From Zygnema cylindricum (taxonomy: Eukaryota > Streptophyta > Zygnematophyceae > Zygnematales > Zygnemataceae), in NCBI GenBank assembly GCA_037447655.1, contig JBBHKE010002295.1, positions 1 through 64,000 of the forward strand: 64,000 nucleotides of DNA, written 5' to 3'. The stretch's first letter is position 1; every line of letters starts with the position of its first letter. Shown in pieces: positions 42,198 to 54,933 of the stretch. Both the position numbers and the translations under genes were made by a program. The notes beneath the pieces are model-generated. The model was not told the DNA's origin. It did no database searches and saw only the letters and a list, made by a program, of their open reading frames with translations.

Positions 42198-42404
42198 CAG
42201 TACACCGTGTATCGCTCATAGTGTTAATAATTTTTTCGCCACTTAAAACATCTTTCTCCGTAGACACTAGTTATATTTTCACATGGAAACCGCTTGGATT
42301 TCAATCTCAACCGTCAAATCCATAATCCGACAAGTGTGTACGGAGAAAATATGTTTTAAGTGGCGAAAAAAGTATTAACACTAATAGCGATACACGGTGT
42401 ACTG
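42198..42404. mobile_element. MITE with about 65-bp terminal inverted repeats and TA duplication
   Basis: Both ends read CAGTACACCGTGTATCGCT inward and pair for about 65 bp. The element is 207 bp and flanked by TA (42,196-42,197; 42,405-42,406). Size, TIRs and TA target fit a Tc1/mariner-type MITE. Related copies are at 43,653-43,879 and, as ends only, near 310-347, 28,755 and 51,290. Confidence 0.8.
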
Positions 42405-43652
42405 TACAGGTACGATTTAACTAGTGTCGGTCACACTATTTTAAAAGGATTTTAATAAGTGTATTTTTCAATATGTGCTAGTTTGTACTAAGACTGCTCA
42501 ATATTTCATACACAAGTACAGAAAAAGTGTCAGATAACGACGTCGACACAAGAAAGTGGATGGCGTCGACGCGGGGAAGCGCACTCAAACTTGATTCTAG
42601 TAATAAATACAGGGCAACATCGCTCGAACCTGTTCTCACGCCTTCGTCGATATGTGAACATAGTCCATAGAGGTTACGCTATGGATTACGAGGAAACGTG
42701 TTCGCAATCCCAAACATTTCGCAAAAACGGAGAGCACTCCTCTAAAATAGAGGAACATCTCTACTCAAGTGCCAACGCTCTCGTTTCCCCCCTCGAAGAC
42801 CTAGGTGATTTTGCCACTTTGAAATTGAAAATCGGCAATCGCCAAGGTGACCCTGTATTTTACTTGGCTCACCTTTAAGTTAAATAATCATCAATTACTA
42901 CTATCTTAACTTGTTTGTTCACTTTACTCATCAACGTCAAACAGGTAATTTGTCCGCCATATTAAAATGTTATTGTTTTTCATCATTTTTTCGAAAAAAA
43001 AATGAGATATGTGGTAGCTTGTGTACAAATAAACTCCCCGTGTCAATAGTGATACTTTGTGCACTAGATCATGTAACGTGTACGAATTTACCTTTCATGG
43101 GTTCAATGGTCGTACTTGGTGGTACCTTCCTCTCGTGCTAGGTGATGCTATCAAAGAGGACCATAAACCACAAATAAACAATAACCGACCTAACGTTATA
43201 ACCGCCACTCTATTATGTTCGCTAAAAGCGTCCAATCTCTCGCTCCAATATGGTTCCAATGCACTCCGCTTCAAGACGATTTTAAGATATTAGGTTCTCT
43301 TATTGGTGCACTTTGGTATTTTAAACCAAGTTTTTAATGATACCATGTCAGACCACCTCGCAAATTGTGGCACACTTCATTTTTGACTCGCAAAAGTGCA
43401 TTCATTACTTTGGTTTTTATTTTACCCAAAACCCGCTTGGCCTGATGGCTTCCTCTTACCTCCTACACTTTCACTCTTTGAAATTTCGATCATCGCCTCT
43501 TTATGACCTTACATAAATTTGTCGACCAATCGTTGTTCAATCCCTTTAAAAGACTATTTGTTCATACAAAAGTTGTTTTATTAAATTTTTTACTGGTTTG
43601 GGCTCAAATCTTACAACCACAACAATCTTAACAACAAAATAAATAAGTTGGG
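42405..43652. other. Intergenic, no gene seen
   Basis: Short open frames occur on both strands, but none shows recognisable protein features or consistent codon structure. I see nothing further here. Confidence 0.4.
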
Positions 43653-43879
43653 CACTACATTGCTCATCGTTAATAGTGTTAACGTTTTTTCGCCACTTAA
43701 AACATCTTTTCTCCGTCCACGCTTCTCGCATTGGCAATAAGGGGCCGCCAATAGGATGGTGAGAATCTCGTCTCTCAATAGCAACCATTGGACTGAGAAT
43801 CTGACAAGTGTACACGATGAAAATTTGTTTTTAAGTGGCGATAAAAACTTTAACACTAATAACGATGAGTTGGTTGAGG
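43653..43879. mobile_element. Second, more diverged MITE copy
   Basis: It has the same inner TIR blocks as the first copy (TTTTTTCGCCACTTAAAACA on the left and their complement on the right) around an unrelated about 90-bp core. The outer ends have drifted, so limits are set by alignment to the first copy. Confidence 0.65.
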
Positions 43880-45440
43880 ACGACTCTCACATTGAGGCTT
43901 GTGTCAGTCTCCAAAATCGAGGAGGGACATTTATCATTTCAAGAATCATTGTTATTTATTGATTGGCTTTTGGCGGTTGGGGCCCAAGGCCAAGTTTAGG
44001 TTTTGCACCATAATCTCTCACAAGTCCAAATAGATGTCGTTATCATGGTAGTTACTGTCAATTTTATGAATCTTGTTTAGGCGCTACCTTTGACTGAAAC
44101 ACATGGTTGACTTTGATCTTATTGTGACCCTTGCTTGGCTTACTAACGATTGCCATGCTCCAATTGACTTCTCCACGATTTTTTTCGGCAGTCATCCTAC
44201 GCCCCGCACCCTTACGCCCTGCATTGTTGGGCCTTCCTTCCTTGCACACTTCGCTTTTGGGCAGCCCACCTTATGTCTATTGTGAACCTTTTGACGAGGA
44301 AGGCGTCCATTTACTTTGTTGTTCTCAAAGTGGGGAAAAAACTTCGACACGAGATAGTTGAGCGATGGAATAGCCGTCATGGAAGGAGAAGCATTTTGCA
44401 CTGTTGAACATGGATTGTCACGGATACTCCCACGTATTCATTTTAGTGGTCTCTGATGCCCTTGAGTGATTTCCTTGCACGCTGCAAAAACAATATCGAG
44501 TGACAGAGTCCTAGAAGCCCTCAAAACCCATCTCATATTTGTGGGTAACATCGCATAAAGCATCTCGGGTGTGACAACCTCGAACGAAAGGGTCTATTCA
44601 CACCCAATACTAACTAACATTGTCATACCTTTTAATTTGGATACCTTTGGACTTCCGGGCAATTTATTACGTGATTTGTCAGAAGATTGAATGCGTGAAC
44701 CCAGCCCATCCCTATCCTCTCATCTTTTCCTGTAAACCCATAAGTCTTTCCTCAACCAACCTCTATCCTCTCATCTATTCCTGTAAACCCATAGTGACAC
44801 CCCTTCATACCAAACCGTCCACCCCTTCGTACCAAACCGTCCAGTGCAAATAGACGGTCATCAGCAAGGCATATGTAGTGTATCCTTTGAATCAAGGCCA
44901 TGAGCCGCCTTTTGCATATTAGCTTCGTTACCTTGTATGGTAATTTTGACTTGTAGAAAATGACATAGTTTAAACTCCGCACACGTAAACTTCACAGAAT
45001 CCGGATAGACTCCTCTTCTTATTTTTTCGTGAGTTTCTTGTGTTCTTTACTTATTGGTAAAAATAGAAAACCATAACAAAAGTCTATTCTACATGATGAC
45101 CATACATATCTTTCTGTTTTTTCCTTTTCAAACAGTGAAACGTTCAGAAACCCAAAAGCAAAGCTGATAACGAGTGCACCATTACACAATTGAGTTCCTC
45201 AACTTTGAGGGTGAGGACGGATTCCTTTTGCCATTGCAATAGAATCAGGACAATTGGATATTGGAAAGAAAAAAAATTACACATGCTATTGTGGTCTATA
45301 GCAAATCACATGTTCTTTTAACAGGCACAGATAAAGCTAGGGTACAATGCAATTCAAAAGTCATTCTTCCTCACTAATGTAAATAGAGGGCGCAATAGAG
45401 GACAGCAGCACCTGTCAGTTATAACAGGTGCAGCGGTCCT
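43880..45440. other. Intergenic between MITE and NAPRT 3' end
   Basis: No gene is recognised. Two short tandem duplications occur at about 44,710-44,845 (CCTATCCTCTCATC..CCTGTAAACCCATA twice, and CCCCTTC.TACCAAACCGTCC twice). Confidence 0.4.
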
Positions 45441-45451
45441 ATTTGACCCCA

Positions 45452-45457
45452 TTTATT
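45452..45457 (-). terminator. Probable polyadenylation signal of the NAPRT gene
   Basis: AATAAA on the minus strand, about 112 bases past the stop codon. Confidence 0.4.
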
Positions 45458-45568
45458 CCTTTTTCATAATAGCTTTCCTAGAGAAATGAGTACGGCCACT
45501 CTTTGTACATCATACCCAACGGCCATACAAAATCGGACTGTCAAACAATTCGTCCCTTCTTCAAGGGT

Positions 45569-48500
45569 TCACCGAAGTTCTCCAACTGGCGCTTCACTCA
45601 ACCATAACGAGTGGAAAAACTCATAGAGACTGTCGGTCAAACTCACCTGCCCACCACCAAGGAACCCAAGGGTGAACTTTGCAACACAAGCAAAGAGACG
45701 ATGTATTTGTCTTGCCAATAATAGATGTGGATTAATTTGCACAACTGCATTTTCTGACCAGACAAGAGATAACAATTTGGCTTCAAGTTTTAGAGCCAAC
45801 AGTGTATAAAAAGCTCTGATGGACCACCAACCACCAACCACCAACCACCAACCACCAACCACCAACCACCAATAGAAATGATATTTCAGGCCAGTTAAAT
45901 GTCAAGAATTTCATATCTAGTAGTGAATCAAAAAATTTATTCCGATTGAAACATCCAAACAATGGCCACTGTCCAAGAGCTTCACATTCCACATCTACCA
46001 ATTACAACACTGGTCCACCACTGGAAGGTCTAATTGTTATTGCTGTAATCATATTTGTACAAATAACACATGCATTCCTTCCAAATTTTGTGCACGAAAA
46101 TTCATCCTTGTGATGCAGATACACCATCAATATCCATTCCTGGCATTTCTCACTGTCCCTCATTCTCCACCATTTTCCTTGACGAAAAAGAAAAGCTTAT
46201 ATGAAAAATTCGCATCTTATTAAACAGTGTGTGCATCAGCGATATGTCATTCAAAATTGCCACGTCTCCACATGAGTATTTAAGGATAAAGAAGGTATAT
46301 CCATGATAAACAGAAGCAAGCACAGAGACACTCACAAAAAGAAACTCGTGACACTAATTCTGAAACAGAAAAGAAGTACAAATTCTGGACAACAACAGAC
46401 TACGGGAAGGTTACAGCAAGCCCAAAGGAATACTCGTGGCATCGTCCGTGGACTGCACATTTTCACTTTATAATCAACAGGCTACTTCCATGTCCCACTA
46501 TAATATTCTTGATAGCAGCATTTTATAAGGCCTTGCCCCTATAAGCGGCCATCAAAGAGCCTAAAGATCATATAAGATGATTATTTCTGGTCTCCAAAAA
46601 ATGGTGTTCCTAAAAATTGTGGTGCAGTGAAGAAATTATGTACCTTGTAAGGTGTTGGATTGAGATCTCTGATATGATCAGGTCTCATCGCGGCCAGCTG
46701 TTGCTCACACCGGAGCTTGAGGTCTTTCAAACTTGGCAAAGTCTCCACCTTCTCTCCTGCATAGCTTGTCATCAACTCCAAAAACCTTAATGGGGCCAGC
46801 AGCTTGATGACAGTAATGTTCTAACAATCATGCTTTAGGCCCAACACATGCAATAGTAGCAGCAGGAAGGACAGTGAAGAGCGCACCACTGTTGCCAGCC
46901 CAAAAGCAGCGATACAGAGGCTCGACTTTTCGGGGAACCACATATGCTCGCTTCGATTCAGAAAACGGATGTCGGCACAAAATTCTTGACCCCTCCTGTA
47001 GCGGCCAATGCACTGCTTCCACGTTAATAGTGAATTCATGAACGACCAGTCATGCTCCAAGGAGGGCAGAAGAAACGATGTCATCTGACTTTCAGGTCTA
47101 CAACCTATAAACAATGGTAACCAACATATGGCTGCATAAGGAAAGTAAGTACAAACCCGAGGAACAGCGTCCGTCTCTCCAGCTAAAATGTCAACAAGAG
47201 CATATCCTTCTTGACCATATAATCGGTAGCAGTCTTTCTTTCCAGGAATAGTCACCTGTGGCCCATCCACACCTCAGACATCTTATTTCAGCTAAGTGCC
47301 TGAAAAAGAGCTCCAACTAATTCCCAAATCCTATCATAGACAATACGCAACTTCATAGACTTGCCTCACCTTTTCCACTTCCTCACTAAGCTTGATTCTC
47401 GGTTGACCGTTGATTTCAACCAATTTGTACACACAACCCAAAGCCGGCTGTCGAAAGCATGTCACAAGATGCGTTCCTATTCCAAAGGCATCAATTTCAT
47501 GGCCCTGTCCAAAAGTTTCCCAGACCACCTCACATGCATATCAATGAATTGTTCACATAATCACAACAGCAATCCACAAAAAATGACTCCCACTTCTTGG
47601 AGTTCTAGGCCTGTAAGACACAAACTTATTGCGGCAAAAGCAATAACGAAGACAAAAAAACCACAGACAATTCTGTCCCTAAATACCTGCTACATAAAAT
47701 GGACTATCTACCTGCTTGTTAAGGGCACTCAAGGTTGCCTCATTTATGTCGTTGCTTGCGGTTATGGTGATCTTCTCAAAACCAGGCACATTGAATTCCC
47801 TGGCGATATTTTTGAAAAAAGCCCTACAGCGTTGTGACAGGTAGCAAAGGTCACCAGAATCCAAACGCACTCCTATTGGCTTATATCTGCACACGTTCAG
47901 TTATTTTTGGAAATTTTTCTTTAGTCCCTCGTTCAAGGAAAAAGCAGCAAAATTCAATGAATCCTGCAATGCCCCAATAAGTGTACATTTGTCCAATTTT
48001 TTGTCACTGAAGAAGTAGAAGATAATTAACCGCCAGTATAATCATATCAGGTTCGAGAATCCTCCCCTCTTATCATCACCATCACCAATGAAGTAATCAT
48101 AAAAATAGAAGGGTTGGGCATATATTTCACAAACAAAGTTTTAGCCAAGATGCCCAAATTTGCCCAACCATATTCGCCATTGAAGACCTGAAAATCCTAA
48201 AACACAGTGTGACTACATCAAGCAATGATGGATGGTATCATTTAAACAGAACCAAGTGCTTGAACAGATTGACTAACATCTAAATATCAAAGCTATGCAT
48301 CATATCAAACCTTGCGAGGCAATATAAAACACACTAAGTGCTTATCTTCCAAATCAATGACCATGGTTTGACAAATTCCCTCCCAATCCACTCCTTATGT
48401 GCTGCTTCACATTCGAGAACCAATGAATTGTTTGACTTATAAAACTGTAGCAACATTTGCATCCACATTCTTGAACAAGATTATCTGAGACTGCAACGTC

Positions 48501-51500
48501 TTGACCGAACTCAATTAAGAATGTCAGATAGGGAAGGCAGAGAATGTGTTAACAAGGATGCTGTAAAATACTCTTATACTCCAAATCTCAAAAAAGAAAA
48601 GTGATGCTGACCCAGCACATATGGGGTAAAAATGCTTCATAGGGAGCTTTTTGATTCCGCGTTGCAGAATGGGGAAGAATATCCAAATCGGCAAGACATG
48701 CTGGATAAAGTACAATAATCAAAATATTCTCATCTGAAAGACAAGCTCCCGATGACAAAAGTTCCTCCCTAGCCTTCTGGCAAACCCCACCTTCCGGATA
48801 ACTTAGCTCTGATCACTCCCAACTCCTCATTGTTTGACAGTACAATTGGAAGACAGCCAATAATGTGCAATAATTATTGAAGCCCAGAGTGAGATGTAAG
48901 ACTGTACCCTAACTCCAATAACGCCAGAGCCACGGCTGAAAAATTTGGTAGTCCACTGCGAAGTACCTGTCGATTTTTCCATCCGAAAATATCCAGCAGG
49001 TTCTCTCAGTGAAAAGCACCAGAACCAAAGAACTTTGAAAACAGAGACTTGCATTCATACAGACAATTCCTAATGACTCTGCAATACGAGCTCCGGACAA
49101 ACATATTATAAATGAAAATGAGACAAATGGAATGGAACTTACATCGTAGGTGTCCACCAACGCCTGAAAAGCTGAAGGGAAAGCCAAAGCATATGAAGTG
49201 AATGCAGCAAGTTCGCTTATATTCGTTTCACGAAAATCCCTGCAAAGAGACTCCTCCTTCTGCAAAGCCCTCCTCTATTTTGTTAAAAACGAAGTCACTT
49301 AAAAGTCCTTCAACTTGATGTTGGTCTCAATAGCGTGCAGGAACCAATTTCCTTAAGACCATCCAATCCTAAATCAAAAAAGGCGTAACTCCGTGGACTT
49401 TTAACTCTGCATTTCTTCACTGTCCACCAAATCTTTTTAACAGCATGCTTGAGAAGGAAAAATAATCCTGCCTGCATTTTCGCCATCCACAGCTCCACCT
49501 TGCTCACAAAATCTTCACATTCACCACTTCCGTCCGCCTTCTTCAACTTCCGGTTCTGAAGTTCTTCAAAACCCTGTAAGTCCACATGTCGAAGGTGAAT
49601 CCTCATCATTGGAAATCTCAGTCATCCGCTGTACATTCATAAAGACATTTATACTTTGAATCAAAGCCAAAAGGATGGGTGCAATATATATGCTCCCTGC
49701 TGGAGCTCAGTACAGGCATCTCTTCCCTCTGCTCAAAAACTGTAATTTGAACAATAGACCATAACCGCAGAGGTACATACTGTATAGGATGAGACAAAGG
49801 CATGCGAATGAGTTCCTTTGACTGGGATCCCATAGAGTTGTCCCGCTTTCATATTACTGCTCCACATCAGCCCCAACACAGTGGAGAGCTTCAACATCCT
49901 TGCAAACGCAATCGAGGAACAAAACATCAGAAGAGACGAAGTTAGTTAACCATCCACACTAACCTTGTACCATCAAAGCCCCCTAAATAGCAGTACTTTG
50001 ATGCTGACACTCCACCATCTGGGCCCTGCGCACCCATTCAAAACATGACAGCTCAGCTCTCCTCCTCAAAAGGAAAACTTCAAATTTTGCAGTATAGCAA
50101 AGCACAGAAGAGATCCCACCTGTGCTCGCCGTAATCCAAATTCTATTAATATTTTTCCCGGCCCAGCAACCTGTCGATACCGAGCTGCATTTGTCGCGAC
50201 CAATGACGCATAGTTCACCAAAGTTAAGAATGTTGTTTCCAGCAGCTGGACGATCTGGAGAGCAGAAAAACAACAACAAAAAAAAAAACAAAAAACCGAA
50301 AAAAGGAGAGCTTTCATAAAAAATATATATATATGTAAGAAGGATAAACCAAAAAGACCATAGTTTGAGATGTACGTAAATGGATTCACAACAGACATGC
50401 CAAAACGGCATTGAAATTAGCATGCCTACTCAAAAACTTGTAATCCACCCCTTTAACTTGAATAATTTGACGACACAGGACAGAGTCAAAACATTGAACA
50501 CATAAAGCTTGTCAGCAGAAATTCAAAGATTGTCACATAATATCAATTGCTTGAGTGAACCAATAAATTTTTCGATGTGCTTAAAAAAATAAATGAACAG
50601 TAACATAAAAAAAAAAAAACATTTCAGCTATTGATCCCAACATTTGCCCATCTCCCCAAAGATGCACCTTCAGCGAATTTATCCCAATAATTCCAAAAAC
50701 AAAAAAATAAGAGTGCTTCAGGAAGTATAAGAAACATAAAATGTCGAACAGAACACGTGTTAAAAACAAAATCTGTAAGCCAAAGGGAACTTTTCCGAAA
50801 AAACATGCAACCTATAGCAGTTATGATATTTTTGCTGTGAGCAAGACATTCAAATGGTCAATACAAAACAAAATACTCCATTCACAGAACAGCAATGTTG
50901 CCCGGGAAAATGAGTCCTTACGACATCCATAATGCGGCCAGAAAAATGAAATAGACAGAAGACAGTCTTAAGAATGAATTTAGGCCTGGAGCATATGCCA
51001 AAAAATGCCGCCTAAATGAAAATTAACTCCAAAACAAAAAAAGTTGAGGACATATGTACACACAAAAAAAAAACATTTTCAGGCAAAACATAGAATGGGC
51101 CTCAGGAGAGCTAAAAAAACTTCTTCAGCATGCAAACAATCTTCACATGAAACTACATACACCGGGAATTATAACCAGGGCTCTTCAGGAAACATTTAAA
51201 GAATTAGCGTTAAGATAAGGAACAATAAGTATTATTAACGCAATTTTGTGGTCAGAGGGCAAAAAAAAGCCTGGCTCCGAATTAGTTCTATTAACGTTAA
51301 TAACGATTCAGTGTAACAGCCAATGTATAGAAGAGCACACATTTTAAAACAAACTTACAATCAAGAGTGGAGAGGAACGCCTTAGCCACAAAGAGTGTCA
51401 CGTCACAGAAGCACTCAAAATGCTGTTCATTTCTACTTTCACTTACAATTATCGATAATTGAGCAAACGACATGCCAATACAACAGCCAGTTACTGCACT

Positions 51501-52825
51501 TCACATCCTATTTCCACCAAACACCCAAAGACCATGATCAATGAACTACACAACCATCACAAAGTATTCATCAAAAACAATCAGTTTCTGCACAGATGTT
51601 TCCCAAGTCATAATCAATTGATCTGCTATGAGGATTACGACAGTGAAACACATCAAAACACAAAAAAGGAAATGATATCAGGCTGATAAAAAATCATTTC
51701 ATTACAGTAATTTGGGACCATTAATCGGAATAATTAATAAGGTACCAAAGTTGAAAAAAAGATAAGAAAAGAGAGATCAAGTAGTAAAAGCCCTTCGCAA
51801 AATGAAAGCGACTGTCCAAGAATCTTGAGAAAAAACAGGTTAACTGACAAAATGGCATCGTTGTCAAAAGTAACAAGCTCCATACTCTAATTCAAAGAGA
51901 TGTGTAATCAAATAGTGAACTGAAGGTGATAAAATGCAACAGATCATATGGCTTGACTGGTACAAGAGACAGGTGCCAAAAACTCAAACTATGTAACCAC
52001 CGTTTTCAGTCACTTGCAGCGTTGCAGGAGTGCTGAGAAAAACTATAACAAGATTGGTTAAAATTAGTCATACCAAAAGAGGTCCTTCCACGCGAATGAG
52101 TGGTACACGAGGGAAGACCACGGACCCCTCAGGTATTGCCACAATTCGTACATTGGAACAATCCAGTGTCTCCAAATACGAGTAAAACTCTTCCTGCACA
52201 CCATAACGTGATTTTTGCAGAAAAACTTGGACTGCCATCCTTGCTGACACATCCTTCAAGATGCAACCACCAAATGCTTCAAATCGTCCACTGAAAAAAT
52301 CCCAAGCCTTCCTGGTAATGCTCCTAAGTTGCTTAGGTGAAAGGAGAACTTGTCTGCACCTCACAGATTGCGGGGAGTACTTTCCGCAAGTACTCAATCT
52401 CATCGATGGCAAAATGAAAATTAGCGGTGAAGCGAATGCATTCTTCTAATCCAGCAAATATAGTATACTCCCCTTCGAAGGGATTTTTGCGGAAAAAAAG
52501 GTCAAATCTGCAGGAAAAAAATCCCATGAGATGTGTGTATATATTGGGTGCATTCTAGAAAGCCACTACATGGTTCTTGAAGGGTTTGCAAACTTAAACA
52601 TGCTGCACTACATATCACCAGAAATGCAAAGAGGAGAAAGGTTGATACTCACACTGCATTGTCATTGTGCTTCCCTGCTTTCCAGTTTACATATGCCATC
52701 GTTAATTGGTACATATCAGTTAACAATGGAGTCACTAACGGATTCGTCTGACAAACATGCTTGTCAACAGTGTTGTTTTGGTAAGAATTAACATGATTGT
52801 TGGATGGTTCAGATTGTCCTGCCAT
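45569..52825 (-). CDS. NAPRT: Nicotinate phosphoribosyltransferase (NAPRT), 15 exons
   Basis: It joins nicotinate and PRPP to nicotinate mononucleotide with ATP hydrolysis (EC 6.3.4.21), the entry step of the Preiss-Handler NAD salvage route, in the cytosol. Exons: 52,825-52,653; 52,507-52,360; 52,193-52,074; 50,254-50,120; 50,025-49,964; 49,856-49,781; 49,573-49,472; 49,259-49,143; 48,966-48,908; 47,886-47,712; 47,504-47,370; 47,255-47,157; 46,995-about 46,887; 46,756-46,644; 45,646-45,569. The phases join to about 566 residues, close to plant homologues. Motifs: [14 protein letters not shown] (31-45), [13 protein letters not shown] (185-197), GTHSHA (227-232, probably with the phosphorylated His), VDTYD (307-311), RLDSGDL (338-344), ASNDINE, FGIGT (396-400), C-terminal APVGEL. 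The start is the first ATG in frame with the conserved N-terminus. Exon 7 appears to end at a GC donor, and exon 13 has two possible donors three bases apart. The gene looks intact. Confidence 0.95.
45823..45872. repeat. Heptamer microsatellite in the last NAPRT intron
   Basis: About seven copies of ACCACCA lie in the 997-bp intron between exons 14 and 15. Confidence 0.8.
50255..52073 (-). other. Long NAPRT intron 3
   Basis: At 1,819 bp it is the largest intron of the gene. It contains a MITE-end-like segment near 51,290-51,320 (ATTAACGTTAATAACGATTC) and an AATTAGCGTTAAG motif near 51,200, so a decayed MITE probably contributes to its length. No other gene is seen inside. Confidence 0.5.
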
Positions 52826-53843
52826 CTTTTTATTAAAAGAAAAATGGTGGCAAAAGAAGAGGATTCCTCGAAGGATGGACACTAAAATAATTTTTCCTAA
52901 GTTGAAAACTCGACAGGAATTGAAACAAAGAAGTGCCTTGAACGATTGTGCTTTGGGCTCCTTAATTTTGAATGAGCCAAACAGCACGAGACAAGAACTC
53001 TAGAAGTTCGTGGCTTCTCGACGCCCCGAGGTACAAACGAACATGCAATCGCATATTTCATATTTGGCGCAGCAGAACTCATGTACTGCAACTTGCATGG
53101 AAATTACAGTTAGGCTCGCGTATCGATCCGCATCGGACTGATGCACATCGCCCCGATGCAGCCGTTGGCTGACGACATGTGGCTGACGTGGCGATTTGGG
53201 GAGCAGGGTGTACAACTTGCTGACTAAATTTTGTCGGTGTTTGTCAGATGTCTACAGTACCATCCTACGTTCTGGCTGGCCCACGAGTCCCTAATTTAAG
53301 TTCCTTTACGGGGTGTGCCCATACTTTGAAGTGGTACTTTGTACTTTTAGTGAAGATTCTCCGTTTTGCTTTGCAGGGCGTTAGATTTGGTTATCAAAAC
53401 CGCGATAGTTTTACAAAATATGAATGAAATGTAAAATTGTTCACGGGGACTTACGAGGTTGCTTTTCGGCTTCTTTGGATGTCTTTGTTTTACGTGTCGT
53501 TTTTGTGTGTTCGTTGCTTGTCCTTTTTCTGTGTGTTCGCTGCTTTTGCTTTGCTTATCTTTTTTTGTTTGCTTTCCTCCACCTGTGATTCTTCAGTTTT
53601 AGCGTTGCTGCCCTTTTTTGTTCCCGTGGACTCCGATGGTTTACCATCGCGCTTTTTAATGTAGTAGGTGTTGTTTTATTAGAGGCTGCAGATGGAAAAC
53701 CCAAAACTATTAACAACGAGTACAAAAGCTAAACAACACTAAGGGTGCGTCTCCATATGCCTAAATAAGGGTTTTTTTCTGTCGATTTCCTGTAAAACTT
53801 AGAGCCGTACCGCGTAAGTTTCAACCGTACAAAAAAAGAAAAA
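52826..53843. other. NAPRT upstream region
   Basis: This is the 5' leader and putative promoter for the minus-strand gene. A TGACGTGGC (ACGT-core) element lies near 53,182. No TATA box or gene is convincing. The region around 53,440-53,650 is T-rich. Confidence 0.35.
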
Positions 53844-54422
53844 ATGAGAAGTACATTTTGCGTCATCATCGAATTGAAGATGTACTGTATATTGTCGTTT
53901 TGTGTTCTTCGACCCACGGCCACGCCAAAAAACGTCATCTTCAAACTTTTCTTTAAAACACAGGGAAGATGTGTTTTAAGACAAAGATTTTTCGAAAAAC
54001 AAATAAAAACACGTAGTCGCACGTGTAAGAAATTTCCAGGAAATTTCAAAAGAATCCAAACGACGACGAAAAGTTCACGATCCGCTATGTTTTGTCCGTT
54101 TGCGTTCAGGTACGACAAAGCAAAGTACATAATTTGTATGGTTTTGTCCGTTTGCGCCTGGTACGGATTTTATTTCGCCAGGGGTCTCAAGATCCGATGT
54201 CATTTCACGTCGCGCGGACAAGAAGACGCGAAGGCAAAGTGCATCTTCCTCAACCGTGAAACGGCACAGGCTGGATGGCGGTACGTCTACAATGTCACGA
54301 AAACTCATGCGACGTCACAACCTGCTACAAAAAATAGCGTGCTTCATCACAGATTGTTACGGTACTTGGAAAATAACCCTAAATGGCGTAAAGAAAAAAA
54401 TAGAATAAGCTACGCTATTTGA
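53844..54422 (+). CDS. Unidentified 192-codon ORF
   Basis: An open frame in CpG-rich sequence unlike its AT-rich surroundings. The product is basic, with Cys-containing stretches and one hydrophobic segment (YIICMVLSVCAWYGFYFARG, about residues 94-113). An overlapping 133-codon antisense frame is also open, which weakens the case. I do not recognise it. It could be a remnant of a DNA transposon or a chance frame. Confidence 0.25.
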   Translation: MRSTFCVIIELKMYCILSFCVLRPTATPKNVIFKLFFKTQGRCVLRQRFFEKQIKTRSRTCKKFPGNFKRIQTTTKSSRSAMFCPFAFRYDKAKYIICMVLSVCAWYGFYFARGLKIRCHFTSRGQEDAKAKCIFLNRETAQAGWRYVYNVTKTHATSQPATKNSVLHHRLLRYLENNPKWRKEKNRISYAI

Positions 54423-54739
54423 GAATAAAAAAAAATGCGGGACGGAATTAGCGTACACTACGCTAATAGCATAGATGTCCAATTCGTAAGGATTTGGACT
54501 TTTTTACATAAACTACATAGTATTCGTTTGTTTCGTAGCTTTCGCAAATTTCGTACATCTCACACTGTACGAAAAATTATATGGATACTACAAAAAAAGG
54601 TTGTTTCATTTGCGCGAACGTATTTTTTGTGTCCTCCTCTCTGTCTTCAGAAAGAAGCCGTCGTTGGAGACGCCGTAAGTTCCGCCGCTCGTCGCTTGTT
54701 CGTTGCACTTTGCAGTTTTTGCACTTTCACTTCATTTGC

Positions 54740-54930
54740 GCACGCGTATTTTTATCTGAGCGGCAAGCGGCAGAGTTTTTAACGTCTCGCGCGTGTATTT
54801 TTATCTGAGCGGCGAGCCGCGGAATTTATGGCGTCTCGCACCCGTATTTTTATGTGAGCAGCGAGCCGCCGAATTTATGGCGTCTCGCGCGCGTATTTTT
54901 GTCTAAGCGGCGAGCCGCGGAATTTATGGG
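54740..54930. repeat. 49-bp tandem repeat, about four copies
   Basis: Units carry GTATTTTTATCTGAGCGGCG and AATTTATGGCGTCTCGC. The GTATTTTT landmark recurs at 54,046+700, 54,795, 54,844 and 54,893 (i.e. 54,746 onward), a period of 49. The array ends at the D2 LTR. Confidence 0.8.
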
Positions 54931-54933
54931 GTT

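Noticed and set aside
44103-44361. Short ORFs between the MITEs and NAPRT as genes
   Set aside because: They overlap in several frames, lack homology I can recognise, and have no consistent codon pattern.
45823-45872. Telomere-like heptamer repeat
   Set aside because: The unit ACCACCA (TGGTGGT) is not the plant telomere TTTAGGG, and the array is short and intronic.
50066-50423. Separate small genes inside the NAPRT introns
   Set aside because: These frames are exons 4-5 of NAPRT read through into introns. Homology stops exactly at the splice sites.
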